DNA of 64,000 nucleotides from Apostichopus japonicus (lineage: Eukaryota > Echinodermata > Holothuroidea > Aspidochirotida > Stichopodidae). The position numbers and the translations under genes are program-made. Positions within the stretch are counted from its first letter, which is position 1, and the number at the start of each line of letters is the position of its first letter. The stretch covers positions 9,773,001 to 9,837,000 of the forward strand of contig NC_092580.1 of NCBI RefSeq assembly GCF_037975245.1, read 5' to 3'. Below the pieces are notes generated by a model. It did no database searches, was not told the DNA's origin, and saw only the letters and a list, made by a program, of their open reading frames with translations. Shown one piece after another: positions 46,830 to 60,866 of the stretch.

Positions 46830-49800
46830 AGTATCAAAGTAGTCTTTGTAGGTTTAAGTCATTTGTTCATATATTTCGTCCGCTTTCGATACAATTATGC
46901 AGATATATAGTCTACATAAAAAACAGTTGTCTTTAAATGTCTCTTTTCTATATGCGATGATTTGCTCGCATTTTACGAGGTATACAAACCATTCAGGTAT
47001 TAAAAAACAAAATTGTACAAAGGTACAAACTAAGCATATTTGTGTGACAATCAGACAAGTTAAACATTTTATAAGCTATCCGTATCGATTATGATAGTCT
47101 ATTGTTTCAAAGATTGATTAAATAAATGAAGAACTGTGTTTTGATGTTAAATAGTAACGGAAAAATGAGTTATTTCCGATTTACTTTAAGCTGCATTTTT
47201 GAGCTACTTTAAACTTTAATTCAACGTAGCATTCACTCATAGTAATATAACCCTTGTTCTACTTCAACGCACTCAAAAACCATTTGGTCAATCCTGCAGT
47301 TAACTATTTAATCCTGTACAAAAAAGGTAATGTTTTGTTATACAATTCTTAACCTTTTGTCTATGTTCATCATTCAAGCATTCGATTTCGGTGGACTTAA
47401 GTCACCTATCATGTTTTCAGGTATATATCTGGTCTTATTATCGAGTTCAACTGTCTCAACATATCAGCTAACTCGTTATATCTGCTTCATCTTATAATGA
47501 GTGATATATAAAACAAAAACGTTTGAAAACAATTAGCTGATATAACGGCGCCATCATAATTGACTTTCATTATTTATTTACTTTTGTTTTGCTTATATTT
47601 TTCAATGGAAAAGACCTTCTGAAGTACTATAATTACACCAGTTAATTGTTATTACATTAAATGTTACGAATAATAAATCAAAACAAAATGTCACAGAACG
47701 TTGGGTATCTAATCCTGAGTTCTGTTTGTATAATTGACCCATGTCTCTGTTTCGTTTTAAAATCATTTATACAAAGAGTAGACTTTTATCCTGCAGGCTC
47801 TTGTAAATTAACCTTTCAGAAGAATACTAGATTCCTCCATTTTGGAAAAACCATGAGAACTTTAAGTTTAAAGATTCATGAAGAATATTCGAGCAGTTCT
47901 TATTGTATAGTTTAATTAATAATATGAAATTTTAATAAAAAATGAGTAGCATTATCGTTATAGAAAATCATTTATTTCAAATCACCTAATTTAACTTCTT
48001 TTAGCTTCAATTAATTTAGAATTCTTTCGTTTGATTTTTACTTTACTTTCTAAACAATATGAGTTCTTTATGTTAGCTACATTTTTTTATTTTCCTTAGC
48101 TGACGACTAACCTGCATTTATAAATTTAGTCTTGGAAATATGTAGGGAAAATTCTGACGTCATAAATGAACAATTTATTTATTCATGACTAATAAACTGA
48201 CCATTGTGACTGCTAGAAAGGTAATTCTGACATTTGTATAGTTCATATGATACAGAATACACGAATAGAGGTTTGACTATAATTGAGCAAGAAATTTACG
48301 CATAACACCATCATAAACATGTATAGTATAGTTTTACTGTGTACCCTATATTATTGATTTCACTCTCCAATAAGTTTTGATTATATGTTTCTTTCTATAG
48401 AAGTTTATGTAAAAGTTAATACCATTGATATGTTCCTATTTATTAGTTAGTTTTATTACCATGTTGTCCAAATTTAATTGTCTGGTCTGTCAACATATTT
48501 TCTTCTGAGAAATATTTGACTAACGATCATGCAAGGTGTAATCGGAGCACGAACTTTTTTTGAGATAAACTTGCCCTATATGCACAGGTGTTCCTCTCTA
48601 CGGGAGTATACCTCAGAGCTATTTATGTAAGGTTACCTACTTGGACTATTTTGGGACTCTAATGCTAATTTGGTATTGACCTTGAAGGTCTGTTAAGACC
48701 GCAGACCGACTTATGAATTTAATGTCAAGACCTTGAAACTTTTCACTTTTCAAGTATAGCACTAGGCGTTAATAAACCCGGGATACAGGTTGTAAACCGC
48801 TAATCCATGGAGTTGAGCAAATAATAGTCAATATACGTTACTAACAGGAGATGTCTACTACCGATCTACCCTGAAAACTCTACCGACCAACTAATTTGTG
48901 GTGATTGCCAAGGCCCACCGCACATACAAGCAAGGTATAGTTGTAGCCTGACGCTTGGCATTGTATCACACATGCGCACCCCGCTTCAGATGTGAATCAA
49001 CACCGATATCTTTGTATTTGATATTGATACTTTGTATCGCCGCAGATGGTACGATCCTCCCATGTTCTGATTATCGAACACTCCTGTATCACTGAATAGT
49101 AAAGTAATTCAAAAAAATGGAAGATTGATCTATTCAAGTAAATATTTACATTTTAATTGATAATGTTCGACTATATAGTTTTGAAATGTCATTCTTGGCT
49201 GAGGGTATCAACACAAATAAATTAAGCAATTGTTACATTATGTACGCAGATATAATGTCTTTTCATTTGTAAAGCTGAATGTTGAGCTACTTACATTATT
49301 TTACTCTGCATTAATTAGATAATTAATGCATTGCTATTTTCCTGTAGCCTTTAGTGTTCTTCCTAATATTAACGAATGTGTAAATGTCATAGCAATATAC
49401 CGTATTTGCTTCTCCCTTAAGTTGTGTTTTGTTGACATCTATATATTACCCTTCAGTATGTACATCCTTTGTTCCATTAAGACCCCCGGTTATGACCCTC
49501 TTTAGGGACGCCAACATGTTTAAGACGGGAGGTGGGAGAGGGGGGGGGTTGATTTGGGAGCGAAAAACATTTTCAATAATTGTAGTAAAAGGTGAACATA
49601 AATTACTTCAAAATTTACAAATATAACACCGATTTGCAACCTAGCACCCTTAAACTTAAGTATACGGTGTTCCCAAATGTGAACTTTATACGTCCTCCCC
49701 CATAGGACGCCTTCCCATATAGGCCCCCTCCCAATAGGTCCCCTTCCCAAGCCACAACATTCGTCACTTTATGGAGGGTCGCCTATATACATTCAAGGTG

Positions 49801-51820
49801 AAAACTGGGATTACCAAGCACAAAAGTTTGAATACCAGTGATTTAGTAAAGTCTATACGTTACACTGACCTCGTTATACTGTTGTATTGCTATCAAATAA
49901 ATGCTAACAATGATGATATTTTCTCCGTCGAAATTTGATGAGTAGCTTCCGTCCATTTTTTTCTAGTTCATGACAAGTACACTTTTGTCAAATAATAATC
50001 GAACTTAATTCACCCACGTGGAGTACCATATACCTGCATGCTTTCATATTTATAACGCCAGCTAAACACCCACATTTTCTCCTTTTTACCGTCATTCGGC
50101 CTGTCAATATGTGGTGTCTAGAGGTCAATCTTACAAGTTGGTGTTAATTCTATAAGAATTCGTCTACCGTGGATTATAATCTATGACATCTCAGCACTAA
50201 TTAGGAAACAAAGCAACCGCATGTTTTTTCTTTAAGCCGGTATACTAACTACGCTACCGACGGGACCGTATTAAGTGCATAGCACCAACTTAAATTACCT
50301 CACCTATCAACCACAAGCATCAAACTTTGCTAACGAGATTTACCTTGTCAACCTTCATGGGATATATTGTAGGCTGACAAAGTTGTCAACCTATGGTTAT
50401 CATATGCAAAGCCAAGCAAATAGATATGAGTGTGATAAAATCTGAATACTGTGGCTGGATTGATTGTATCTCTCGTATTATAATATTGCAAATAACCAAA
50501 AAAATAAAAACCCGTTGCATTATAATGACATAAACATGTAAGTGTGTATGTATGTTATGCATATAAGGTTAACATAATTATAACAGGATGATAACATGAT
50601 TATGTTTGCTTGAATGTTTTTGGGGAATATCAGTTATAATCCAATAACACATTAATGATAGCTGACAACCCAGTTCACAGTAGTTATGGCTGTGTTTGTT
50701 GACAGTTTTTTTCGGTAACCATGCTGCGCAAGGTGCTTTACTTTCTAGTTAATATGTGTACTGTAAGGCTACATTAAACAATAAAACTTTCACCACAATA
50801 ACAGCCATTGTCTCATCAACGATAGAATAGAGTTCAGTATAACATGCGTATTTCTAATGCCATGTCACAAAACAGTATATGATATTGAAAATTATTTATA
50901 ATCAAAATATGTAGAAAAATAAAAATAAATGTAAAAGAAAATACTGTATCAAGTAATTCATGACAAAAGTAAAATAAAACCATGTTCAACCTCTGAGCAA
51001 GCTTAAATTGTCTTCATGTATTACATGATTAATTATGATTATGATTATGATAAATCTGATTGCTCTGATTCTGCTACACAAACCATACAGCTCTAAACTA
51101 TTAATGCGTCATGGTGTGACTCAGGCTAAACCAGTCGATTGTTTATCTATATTAATTTGTTACCCTTGTAAAAAGTTACTATTATTATTGCGGGTTTTTT
51201 TTTATATCATTTGATTCCAAATAATTTTTTTAATTCTTTTTACTAACGTCAACAAATAATATCACTCATAATAACACAATAATAACATGTGTATTGTTAA
51301 GTTATACATACTAAAATAGGGACATTATAGGTGCGAAAATTATGGATCAATATTCCTTTCTACAGATTTCTATCAATAATAATAATAATGTTAAAATTAT
51401 TCAAGTTTACCAATGAAATTGATTATTTTTAAGATATTTAGTTGTAGATCCAACGACGATACGCTTATTCTGTTCATAATATATTTTTATTCAATGTCTA
51501 TATGTGTTGATTATAAAATATATAAGTTTCTAAAATATATAAATGGAGTTCACACAAACTGTTAATTTTTATTATTATTCGGTCGACATTTAAATTATAT
51601 GACGTAATTGAAGGCTGCATCCATTGATAACCATTTAACAGACACTGGTAAAGCGAATCAGCTTTGTCGAATAAACAAATTTACATTCAATTTCCAGCAG
51701 ATAATTTGCTTATTTTGATTCCCCCCTTCTATCGATAATTCATATTTTGAATCAACACGAAGATATATATGTTGTTTGATTGGTTTTCCTATATATTTTT
51801 GCTAATATTTCAATAAATGA
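46830..51820. other. AT-rich non-coding stretch
   Basis: No supported exon. Perfect CRE at 48155-48162. Frames at 46897-47094, 47661-47915 and 49429-49626 lack support. Confidence 0.5.
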
Positions 51821-51859
51821 AGACTGTTGTATAAGAATGGAAATAAACGAATGATTTAT

Positions 51860-52060
51860 GAAGAGGCCTGTTGGGTCTGCGTCGGTAGCCGTCAGCGCGG
51901 ATTAACGGCAAGCAGTCCGCGAGGAGGACTTGGTATGTTCTCCGCTCGTCGTTCTCTCATGTCACTAATTTGTACCGCAACCTTCCCAGAGACCTATACT
52001 ACATGTCTTCCCCGCGGTGCAAGTTCGTGTCATCGGGTTTGTTTGGGCTTTTGACCACTT
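51860..52060. other. GC-rich island of unknown nature
   Basis: About 200 bp clearly GC-richer than its surroundings, with CpGs (GTCAGCGCGG, CAGTCCGCGAGG, CCCCGCGGTGC). A plus-strand frame (51827-52054) carries six cysteines, two of them in CLPRGASSCHRVC, but starts in AT-rich flank and lacks clear splice borders. Minus-strand frames contain stops. Could be an unrecognised exon, a regulatory element or an old insertion. Confidence 0.3.
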
Positions 52061-53273
52061 CTGATCGGCATTAAAGAGGCCTTCTTTTGCGAATGGCGAT
52101 CATTTTTGTACTTTCCATTATAGTCTGCACCATTGACTGATTGACACCAATATTTAAATTACAGTGATTAATTTACATATACAATAAAGGACATTTGTTT
52201 TGGTGTTTTTCTTTATTTAACGATCGTCTTAAGTTGTTTCGTTTTTAGTAAATTACTAAATCCATGTAAATCTTATGAAATACGGAAAAAAATTACTCAT
52301 CTTCTTTTAAGTGTTACCGTTCTAGAATTATTTTTAACGTCAGTATTAAAATTGTGCTAATCGAGAGGACACAATTTAAAAATTTTAAAAAAGTGTCAAA
52401 ATATCGTCCACATTCATTTCATTTTGAACATGTCATTTTCATTGTTTTTTGTCGATATTAGAAATGATCTCTAAGGCCTTTCGACGAAAAAATGTTTGAC
52501 AAAGACAGAGTTTTGTTGATAAAGAAATGTTTAGAAACTGATTTTAACATATGCATAGTATGACTTTGTATGGAATTATACCATTAGCTCGAGTTTGCAG
52601 GTATAAAAGATACTTCTTATACCGTCATACAAATAAAGAAAGAAAAGATATAAAACAATTCGAACAAATATATATTAGGTAAATAAACGGCATGAAATAG
52701 AGACAACATAACTACTAGGAGGAGCATAGCTGAATACAAATCCATTTTATGATAGTTATGAATACTGTTTCAAGATTTAATGACTGGTTTGTGCTAAAAA
52801 GAAAAGGAATTATTCAATTTGGGAGTGAAAGAATTACAAAGTTTCCACACAGAGTGGTTTGCTGAAAAAACCCAAACCTTCCTGGGATTGTGCAAACACA
52901 CATACACACACACAATAATTAATGTTGACGTAAGTGATGTTGGGGCATATTGAAAGAATGTTTCGTTAATTGTAACATTTTTGTCGTAATATTGTAATGC
53001 TTTCTTTATTGTGATGATGTGAAAAAGTAGGTCTAATGTGTCTATGATAGGCTATAGCTTTATATGTGATAATATGACTCTTGAATAACTTGTTAAAGGC
53101 ATTGTGAGCATTGGCGCCTCTGTATACATAACATATATATGTTCGTTATAAACGATGTCATGACGTATTTATTCACCGTAAACGCTCCTTTAACTGAAAG
53201 TTACCCCACCAATGTAGCGTTTCCTAATCCGTCACTCTTCAAAGGCTATTTAATGCCTTCAAGATAAGTACCA

Positions 53274-53290
53274 CTGATTGGACCAATCAG
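53274..53290. promoter_or_regulatory. Head-to-head CCAAT palindrome
   Basis: CTGATTGG-A-CCAATCAG, a perfect 8-bp-arm palindrome of two CCAAT boxes, about 430 bp upstream of the start codon at 53713. CCAAT boxes are bound by NF-Y. Confidence 0.5.
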
Positions 53291-53700
53291 CGGTCTCTTA
53301 ACTAGAGCAACTTGTCGTGTGGCAATTGAGACATTTAAACAGAAAAAACAGATACTTTGATAGGATTATAATTGTAGGTACAAATATTTCTTCGGGGTGC
53401 TCGGTGGGTCCCCTGGGCCGTAGGGTGTATGCACGATTTGGACCGGGTATGATCCCCGCTTATAGTTGGTTAAATATACCAGTATCAGAAGCTAACCAAA
53501 TGGTATGTAACTAGTAACAACTGTTAACAGACTGTATCGTCTGCATATCGCACTATTTTGGCGCCAATTGTATTTCTTTCGGTACTGTGGGAAAGGCTAT
53601 CTTGAAAGAGATCCGTGTATTATTAAAAGAAGCGACCGTCTCTATTTGTCGTCAAGTGTAAGCCTCCAACCGGTATCGTGTTAACTCTCAGTTCTTTCAG

Positions 53701-53743
53701 TATAACAAGACTATGGCGCGTCGCGCTGCAATATCGAACTCAG
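53701..53743 (+). CDS. Start-codon exon of an unidentified plus-strand gene
   Basis: ATG at 53713 opens ten codons (MARRAAISNS) plus one base, ending at a strong donor CTCAG|GTAAGG. An acceptor (CTCAGTTCTTTCAG) ends at 53700, so the exon may follow an untranslated exon, possibly near 46.8 kb. Its phase 1 end fits the exon at 60000-60340, which starts with the last two bases of a codon; the join gives Val. The coding part is GC-richer than its flanks. Intron 53744-59999 would be 6,256 bp. Confidence 0.45.
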
Positions 53744-56700
53744 GTAAGGTACTTATCATTTTAAATTCAAAGAGCTATATTTTGACAATTCTCTCAAATC
53801 CGTAATATGGATTCTTTAAAGAAACCTTTTGCAATAATATTATCTTAAACTTCGAGACTTTGGCCACGTGACTTCAACGAACTTTAATTCTTAGTTTATG
53901 CTGCAGTCAATTATTTCTCGTCGAAAACTTGAAATATATATATTTTTTTAAATGTTGTACTTCTATTTCTCTAACGTCTCAAAATTTGATAGTGCAGCAT
54001 CTGGTTCTATAGAGAAATATCGAAGATGAACTTGTCTTCTTGATAAAACGACTGCAGCTATTAATCATGTGTACTGAATTAAAATTCTAAGAAGCCTAGT
54101 GGTTAAGAATGTTAAATAGTTAACCAATTAGACTGGATTTTCATTCTATCGAATTATATCGATAAATGTATCTATGATACACAAGACTATATACATATAT
54201 GTCGTCCCGTATTTGTATTGTGATAGGATAGGATGGACATGACCGTGTGTCTGATGGTCTGTTATCGTCTGAATTTCAGTAAATTGAGATGTTAACAAAA
54301 AGAGCCTCTTCCGGACATCCAACCAACCACCCTCCACACAACCTTCCTCTCTCACCCCCCCCCCCCCACCAGCATCTTCTTAAACTTAATCTGTCTTCTT
54401 AAAATTAATTTACTTTTAATTCTCATCTCAAATGGACAAAATTCATATTATTCCTGTTCTTCTAGACTTGGAGCCAAATTTAAATGTCAACGTCGGGGCA
54501 ACTATAGACTTGTTAGAAATGTTCTACTTTTTTGTCCATTTTGTTTATACATTTAACATTTTCCAAAGTAGGGCCATTCCCTGAACCTCAACTGAATTAA
54601 GATGAAGACAGTTTTTAATCCTCTCTTTACTGTCTCATCTTATAAGAACTATATGCGATACGAGAGACGAAATGGGCGTTCTACAAGGTCGGGATAAAAC
54701 TTAAGAACTTGACAGTAATTTCCTGTCATTTGAGAAAGAAAAGTCGACACTTACAAACTGAACGTCTACTTTTCTCCTTTTGGGGTTTTCTGCAAAGATG
54801 TTTGTCCCTGCAAATATTTATACACACATATAGATATAAAAACAAAAAGACGGAAAGAGGCGTTCAAAACCGTAAGATGATGTAATTTTCAAGAGATTCG
54901 GGTTTTAAATTCCAAGATGAACATGCACACTTGCCAAGTGTTTCGGTTCAAGTTTGTCTAAACATTTGACTCGTACATTACAAATCTCCCCTCGCTCTTC
55001 AATTGTTTCACCCCAAACATTACGTTAATTCTTAACGGTGTGTATATACCTTTATATATATATGTATAAGTTTTTTTTTCTTCTTAAGCCTTCAACCATT
55101 TACTGCAAGTTTATATTAAAACCCCCAAGTTGTCTTTCCTCTCAACCTGACAAGAAAAATTCATCAAGCCTATTTTGATTTTCGAGTACCTAATCAAAGC
55201 GCGCCGTGTTTGCCAATTTCAGCCCGTTGGCCCGTTGCGAGACGTGTCGATAGCGGCTTCTGTTTCCAAATTACGGTTTCCGGGATTAGAGGACCATTTA
55301 AGGCCTTAATTACTCGTTAGTCTGTGCTGGGGAGACACCCACTTAACGGGCTAACGCCTCGTGTGTCAAGTTGTTGAAGAAAATTAGTTTTCTTGTATCA
55401 AGTGAAGAAGCTACAACCGATTTTGATGGTAAGATGTAATTATCTAATCACACAAACACACTCACAAAAAGAAAATGTTCCTCTTCGGGGGTTCAAATGT
55501 AAAATATTATTAAATAAGTTTGAGCAAATTTGTCACATACACTTATAAATAACCTAATGAGATATCATTCTTTTTCTTCCCAAGACACAAAGAAAGATAA
55601 AATTTGTGTCCCCCATCTTTAAATTTGCTCTAGTTTGTGACACGAGTTCAAAGGAACTTTAAGCCTACATACTTTTACATTTGTAGTTTGCTAACATTTT
55701 CTCTGAGCTTTTCCATTTTTTTATTATCATTATTATTATGAAAAAGTCGATTATGTGCGTAGGAGGAATGAGTCGTGATTCTGGTTGACCACAATAACTG
55801 CGTGAAATCTGAATTTTAAAAGTAATTCATTAATTTATTCCCGAGGGCTAACACCGTTGGGTATATGTAGCTCAAAACAGGAACATTATAGCACGCCTGG
55901 GTGGCTTCGTATAGAATGAAAGGATATGGAATATGAATGCTCAATTTACTTTGTTTACTTTAATTGACTTTAATTTTTTTAGTCGTTTTGAATATTTGGT
56001 CGAATTTATTTTATTTCAGTCTAAACTTTCAGAATTAGTGACCAATTTAAATTGTATACTTAAACTGAAAAGTATTCAACGCATCGGTCTGTTAAAAATA
56101 CAGAAATAAGCAGGTAAAATGTAAACAAAAATTGTGAAGCAAAATGAATTGTCTTGAAATTACTGTCTATAGAGAATCGAACATAGTTTTGGAGAGAGCA
56201 AATTATTGCCTGGAACAAAGTTGCACTAAAGTAAACATTCTTCCAAATAAAATTGATGAGATGCAAAATTATTACTCGATTATTTTTACACACCTTTTAG
56301 ATGCGTATGCAGTGAACCTTATCACACGAAACTTTGTAGTCACTGTGACGTCACAAAATGACATTTGACAAGTCCGGGGACAGTTTATCTATAGTGATGT
56401 TTAAGCCAGATAATGTATTTAAGCATATCATAGGTCTGTAGTTTACGAATTGTACTACGTTAGCAAGATAATGAAATAAAATAGACCAATTGGAATTTAT
56501 CATTCACCGATACGTTCTATTTTGGGGCGCAAGAGGACAACCAGTCCAGTTTCTAGAAGGATCTGGACTCACTCATAGATAATATTGGGGACATGTAATA
56601 CGTCTACGTTTGGACAATTCTAATTAATGTTCCGTGTGAATTGAAACACGGTGTTTATAGTTATTATGGAATATAACTAGCCTGGAAAAAATGGAGAGAA

Positions 56701-56814
56701 CACTGTCATTCCTTGTCTTATTGGTGAGAGTAAGCCCATCACCCACCCCTTCCCCGCCCCACGCCGACACCTTTCTCGCCCGCCTCACACACAAACACGT
56801 ACATTCCTTACGGA

Positions 56815-56957
56815 AAGTTGCGAACCCCGTCCCTTCCCTCCCAACTCCCCCTCCCCCTCCCCTCCCCCCTTCCCCTCCCCCTCCCCTCCCCTCCCCTCCC
56901 CCCTCCCCCTCCCCTCCCCTCCCCTCCCCTCCCCCTCCCCCTCCCCTCCCCTCCCAT
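56815..56957. repeat. CCCCT-rich polypyrimidine tract
   Basis: About 140 bp of C4-5 blocks separated by single T (plus strand), that is G4-A-G4-A on the minus strand. Strong G-quadruplex and triplex potential. The proline-rich frame at 56691-57218 and its Gly/Glu-rich mirror are composition artefacts. Confidence 0.95.
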
Positions 56958-58958
56958 ATATACTTCTGTTTTCTCTTAATAACACAGTATTTTAGTAGGT
57001 TGACTTATTTAAATAAAAAAAATGTTAAATTACGGGAAGTCAACATGGATTTAGTCTCGCATTCAAGTTATGACATAAGCATAATGAGTAGTCAAGTGCA
57101 ATCGCTAAGGTATGTGTCAGTAACCACGAACCTAACATTTAATGTACAATTAATTTATGAGAATAGTTTACCTTTTTTATTGTTTTGTTTTTTCATTGCA
57201 ATTTGCGAATTGTTTTAGGAATTTGTTTTTACCACTATAACTTTCTGATTTAGTTGTTATCAATATTTAACAACACTTAGTGTTAACATTGCTGTAATAT
57301 TTACAATGGATATGTGACCAATAGGAACAGATCATGGAATAGCAACACTATTTTGTTTGAAAGTTGTCAGACGTGTCACTATTGGGTTTATAAAGAGCGC
57401 CCTCGACTTCATAGCGATACACGCGATATCGACTACGTCTGGTTCTAAAGAGTTAAGATGTATTGACATATAGGGAATACACGCTTTCCATCTTTTCTCA
57501 ATTAGTTTTAACACCGACAATTAACAAACCCTTGAAATATCCGCGATGCCATGAAAAGTATTGGTCTATACCAATAATGCAATGTTTAATATCTTAAAAT
57601 AAAGTATGTATTACGCAACTGACACGCACTCGCCATGGCCTCTATAGCTGTATACCATAAAATTAGATGGCGCACTCACATCTTCAATTTCTCAGCTCCA
57701 CAATGACTAACTATACACTTGCAACTCGGGATGAAATTGAAAGAACAGTGTGATGCGCGATATACAAAACCAATATTACTTTACGAGGTTATGCATCAAC
57801 GTGTGGTAGGTCGAATCTTGAAACGGATTCGTGTTATAATCTGGTTAACACTAATTCATTATTTCGAATATCGATACGACATGAATAACCCTTTGACAGA
57901 CCTGCGTAAACGTTAAGTATACTTTTGGATGTCGTATTCACAGTCTTCTGAATGTTAGACACTGAATGTAATCCTACACAACATTTACTGTTACTACATT
58001 AAATGCAGGTGTTGTTCTTTAACAAGTGTTTGCTTCAAAAACATTACCTCGTGTGTAAGTTAAACGTACATTATCTGTTCTTGTTGTTTGTGAAATCTGT
58101 TATCATCAACTATATTTGACATAAAATGTATAAATATTTCTTCAAGAAATGGCAGGTATAATGGCAGGTACCATTTGCGTATTATTTCTCAATGAGTGTG
58201 CCTGGCTGTGTTCCCTTCGGTCTCATTTTCACGAAAATACAAATAAATGGTGCCTGCCTGCTAAGTACTGTTAGAATTACAACATATTCGGCCCAATACT
58301 AAACGAGAATAAATTCATCTATTATGATGTACAATTGTTGTGTGTATGAAGAAAGGGGGGGGGGGGACAAGGTCGTGGACTAGTTGTGCGATTATTTAGG
58401 AACCGATTTGACAAATGTCTTCTATCATATTTACGAATATAAATGACATCAAATACGGCTACAACACTCAGAGGAGTTTGTCCGGTTTGTATTTTCTTTT
58501 ATTTGTAGACTGGATCAGCTTGCTTGTTTCAAAACTAAATTTGGGGGTCACCTAGCAACTACTAATGGTATAGCTTTTGTTAAAGAATTGTTCTGTTCTT
58601 CAATTTATTTTGTATGGTCAAAATATTACACTTACATGAGCACTGTGCACTCCACCTTAACTTTGGAACTATAGGTTTTAATTCTTCGGTCGACCCAAAG
58701 AATTGTGTTTGATATCACCACTTCCATACTTATATCTCAAACACTACATGAGTCTAAAGATTGGTGTTTAAGGCGAAGGGTTGTCCTGATTGTTACCCGT
58801 GCTGCTGACGTCGTAAGTTACCGTATAGTAACTATTTGGTATATTTCGCAAACAATGTAGACAAACTTCATACTGTATCCGTTTAAATTGCCCTTAATTA
58901 GTGGAATGTAATGAAATGTTTCGGAGAGGTACAATTATACCGATATAAAACATATCAT

Positions 58959-59073
<115 letters not shown>

Positions 59074-59999
59074 AACGTGAACAAACGTGGTTTATGTGTG
59101 TGTATTATAAGCACTAGAGCGTTAGAACTTGTGCATACAACGACAGTAATCTTTAGGTACAGAAAGTATATCATGTGACCCAAACCATAATATATATAAT
59201 ACTGCTACACTCCACTTCATGGATATATAATAATGCTAGACTTACACAACTACTGAAATCAGTGTTCATTGGTGATATAGTGTGCCGTTTTTTTTTTATC
59301 GATTTGTTTTTAAAAAAATGGGAAAAAAGTGCGACATCGACAGTTAGGTACATTGCATGCTAATCAATCAAATTCAGAAATTGTGTTTATTTTATTTTTC
59401 ATTCCAAATCAATAAAAAAAAAGTTATAATTTGTTACAATCAATTATTATTGAAGTGACTGCAAAGTTGAGGTATGTTAAGTTTATCGTGTGCATAGATG
59501 TATTGATTGCACTAAACCCCTGGCTATTATTATTATAATTATTATTATAATGATCATCATTATTCTTGTGGAATAGCCGTAGCATTACATGTGTACGAGT
59601 TATAACTATTCAGTGTCGTATTGTCTATTAATATATGAAGGGAATCAGAACCGTTCAATTTGCACCCCTAGGGGTTGATAGCGTGTATTCATCTTTAATT
59701 GTATCAAGGGCAGTTCTTTTGTGTTCTTTAAAGTGGTACATTTACGAGGTCTTTTCACACGACCATTCCAGCGTTGATCGCTCTGTCCTTTTGACTGACA
59801 CTTCAACGTGGGCGAAAAAGTCTATTGCAATGAAAAGAATAGAAAAGGGAAAAAGATAGGAGTACAAAATCCAAGCCCTCGATGGGTTCCCACTTATTGC
59901 ATTCACACATAATAGGGTAGCAGGGTTATAGAAATACCTGTTACTAATTCTGTCTTTAGTCATACATTTGTTTTGTTTTTTTTTTTGCTTTCCTTGTAG

Positions 60000-60340
60000 T
60001 CAAGTATCTGCACTTGAAGCCTAAAATGGACAGTCACATTCAAAGCACATCAGAGGCGGATAACTGGAACATGGTGAACAATGATCACTCTCCTGAACAT
60101 GCGCGTGACTGCACCAACAATCCTGTCACCACACAGTCTTTGCAATCTTCCCCGCATCTAGAGCCCCAGAAATCGACGGGTACTTCAGGGGGGTCTGACC
60201 CTCACGAACCAGATATGGTAGCGACCAATCAGCGTCTGGTGGACACTAACAACGCCTATAGCCCACAGTACCATGCAGGGTGTAACGTAGCTGCTACCGA
60301 AGGCTCCACGGGACAGTTGTTTGCTCATCCCCGGGAAGAG
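60000..60340 (+). CDS. Second coding exon of the unidentified gene (low-complexity N-terminal region)
   Basis: 341 nt between acceptor TTTGCTTTCCTTGTAG and donor GAAGAG|GTAAGA, open throughout: two bases plus 113 codons. It encodes KYLHLKPKMDSHIQSTSEAD, then a hydrophilic Ser/Thr/Asn/His/Pro-rich stretch, ending GQLFAHPREE. There is no hydrophobic core, signal peptide or membrane segment, and it looks disordered, as in N-termini of transcription factors. That resemblance is only general. Ends in phase 0; later exons were not found and probably lie right of the window. A downstream Met at residue 8 of the exon part could be an alternative start. Confidence 0.6.
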
Positions 60341-60866
60341 GTAAGACTCGATCTATATACAACCTTACAGCATTACGATCTTTTCAATCAATCGCGGTAT
60401 ACCTATAATTAACATAATTAACATTCATGTCGTCAATGGGACCTTGTTGGGTGAGGAGGGGTGTGCATGGCAGCTAAACGGTTGTAAAATGTATAGGGAA
60501 ACTGCATCGTGGGCGAACGTTCCATTCGATATATATTTTTTTTTTTTGTACAAGTTATCAAAATTATTTAATCCAAAGATAAAGAAAATATACTATTTTA
60601 CCAACAAAGCTTTCGTTTGCCTTCAAAAAATTTAATGAAATGTGGTAAAAGAAGCCCTTTTTCGAATGATGTTATTTACCGTAATGTATTTGCTATTCAA
60701 TCATTTTTTTAACAGCTTTCTCAAGTAATATGCTGTTTAGAACATTTATGAAGCTATTTATTATACTTGCAACAAAATGATGAATTATTTGTTCATTCAT
60801 TCCGAATGAAAAAATCATAAGTTTTGTTCCAATCTGCTTAAACGTTGGAAAATGTAAGTATTTCTT

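Noticed and set aside
51860-52060. CART-like or other cysteine-rich peptide
   Set aside because: CLPRGASSCHRVC only superficially recalls CDCPRG..C; the other cysteines do not fit.
53390-53470. tRNA-like segment (GGTGCTCGGTGG ... GGGTATGATCCC)
   Set aside because: B box is imperfect and the stems do not close; kept only as a possible decayed SINE.
56691-57218. 175-codon proline-rich frame with a hydrophobic start
   Set aside because: Most of it is the CCCCT tract; the rest has no domain or splice support. A short signal-like start alone is not enough.
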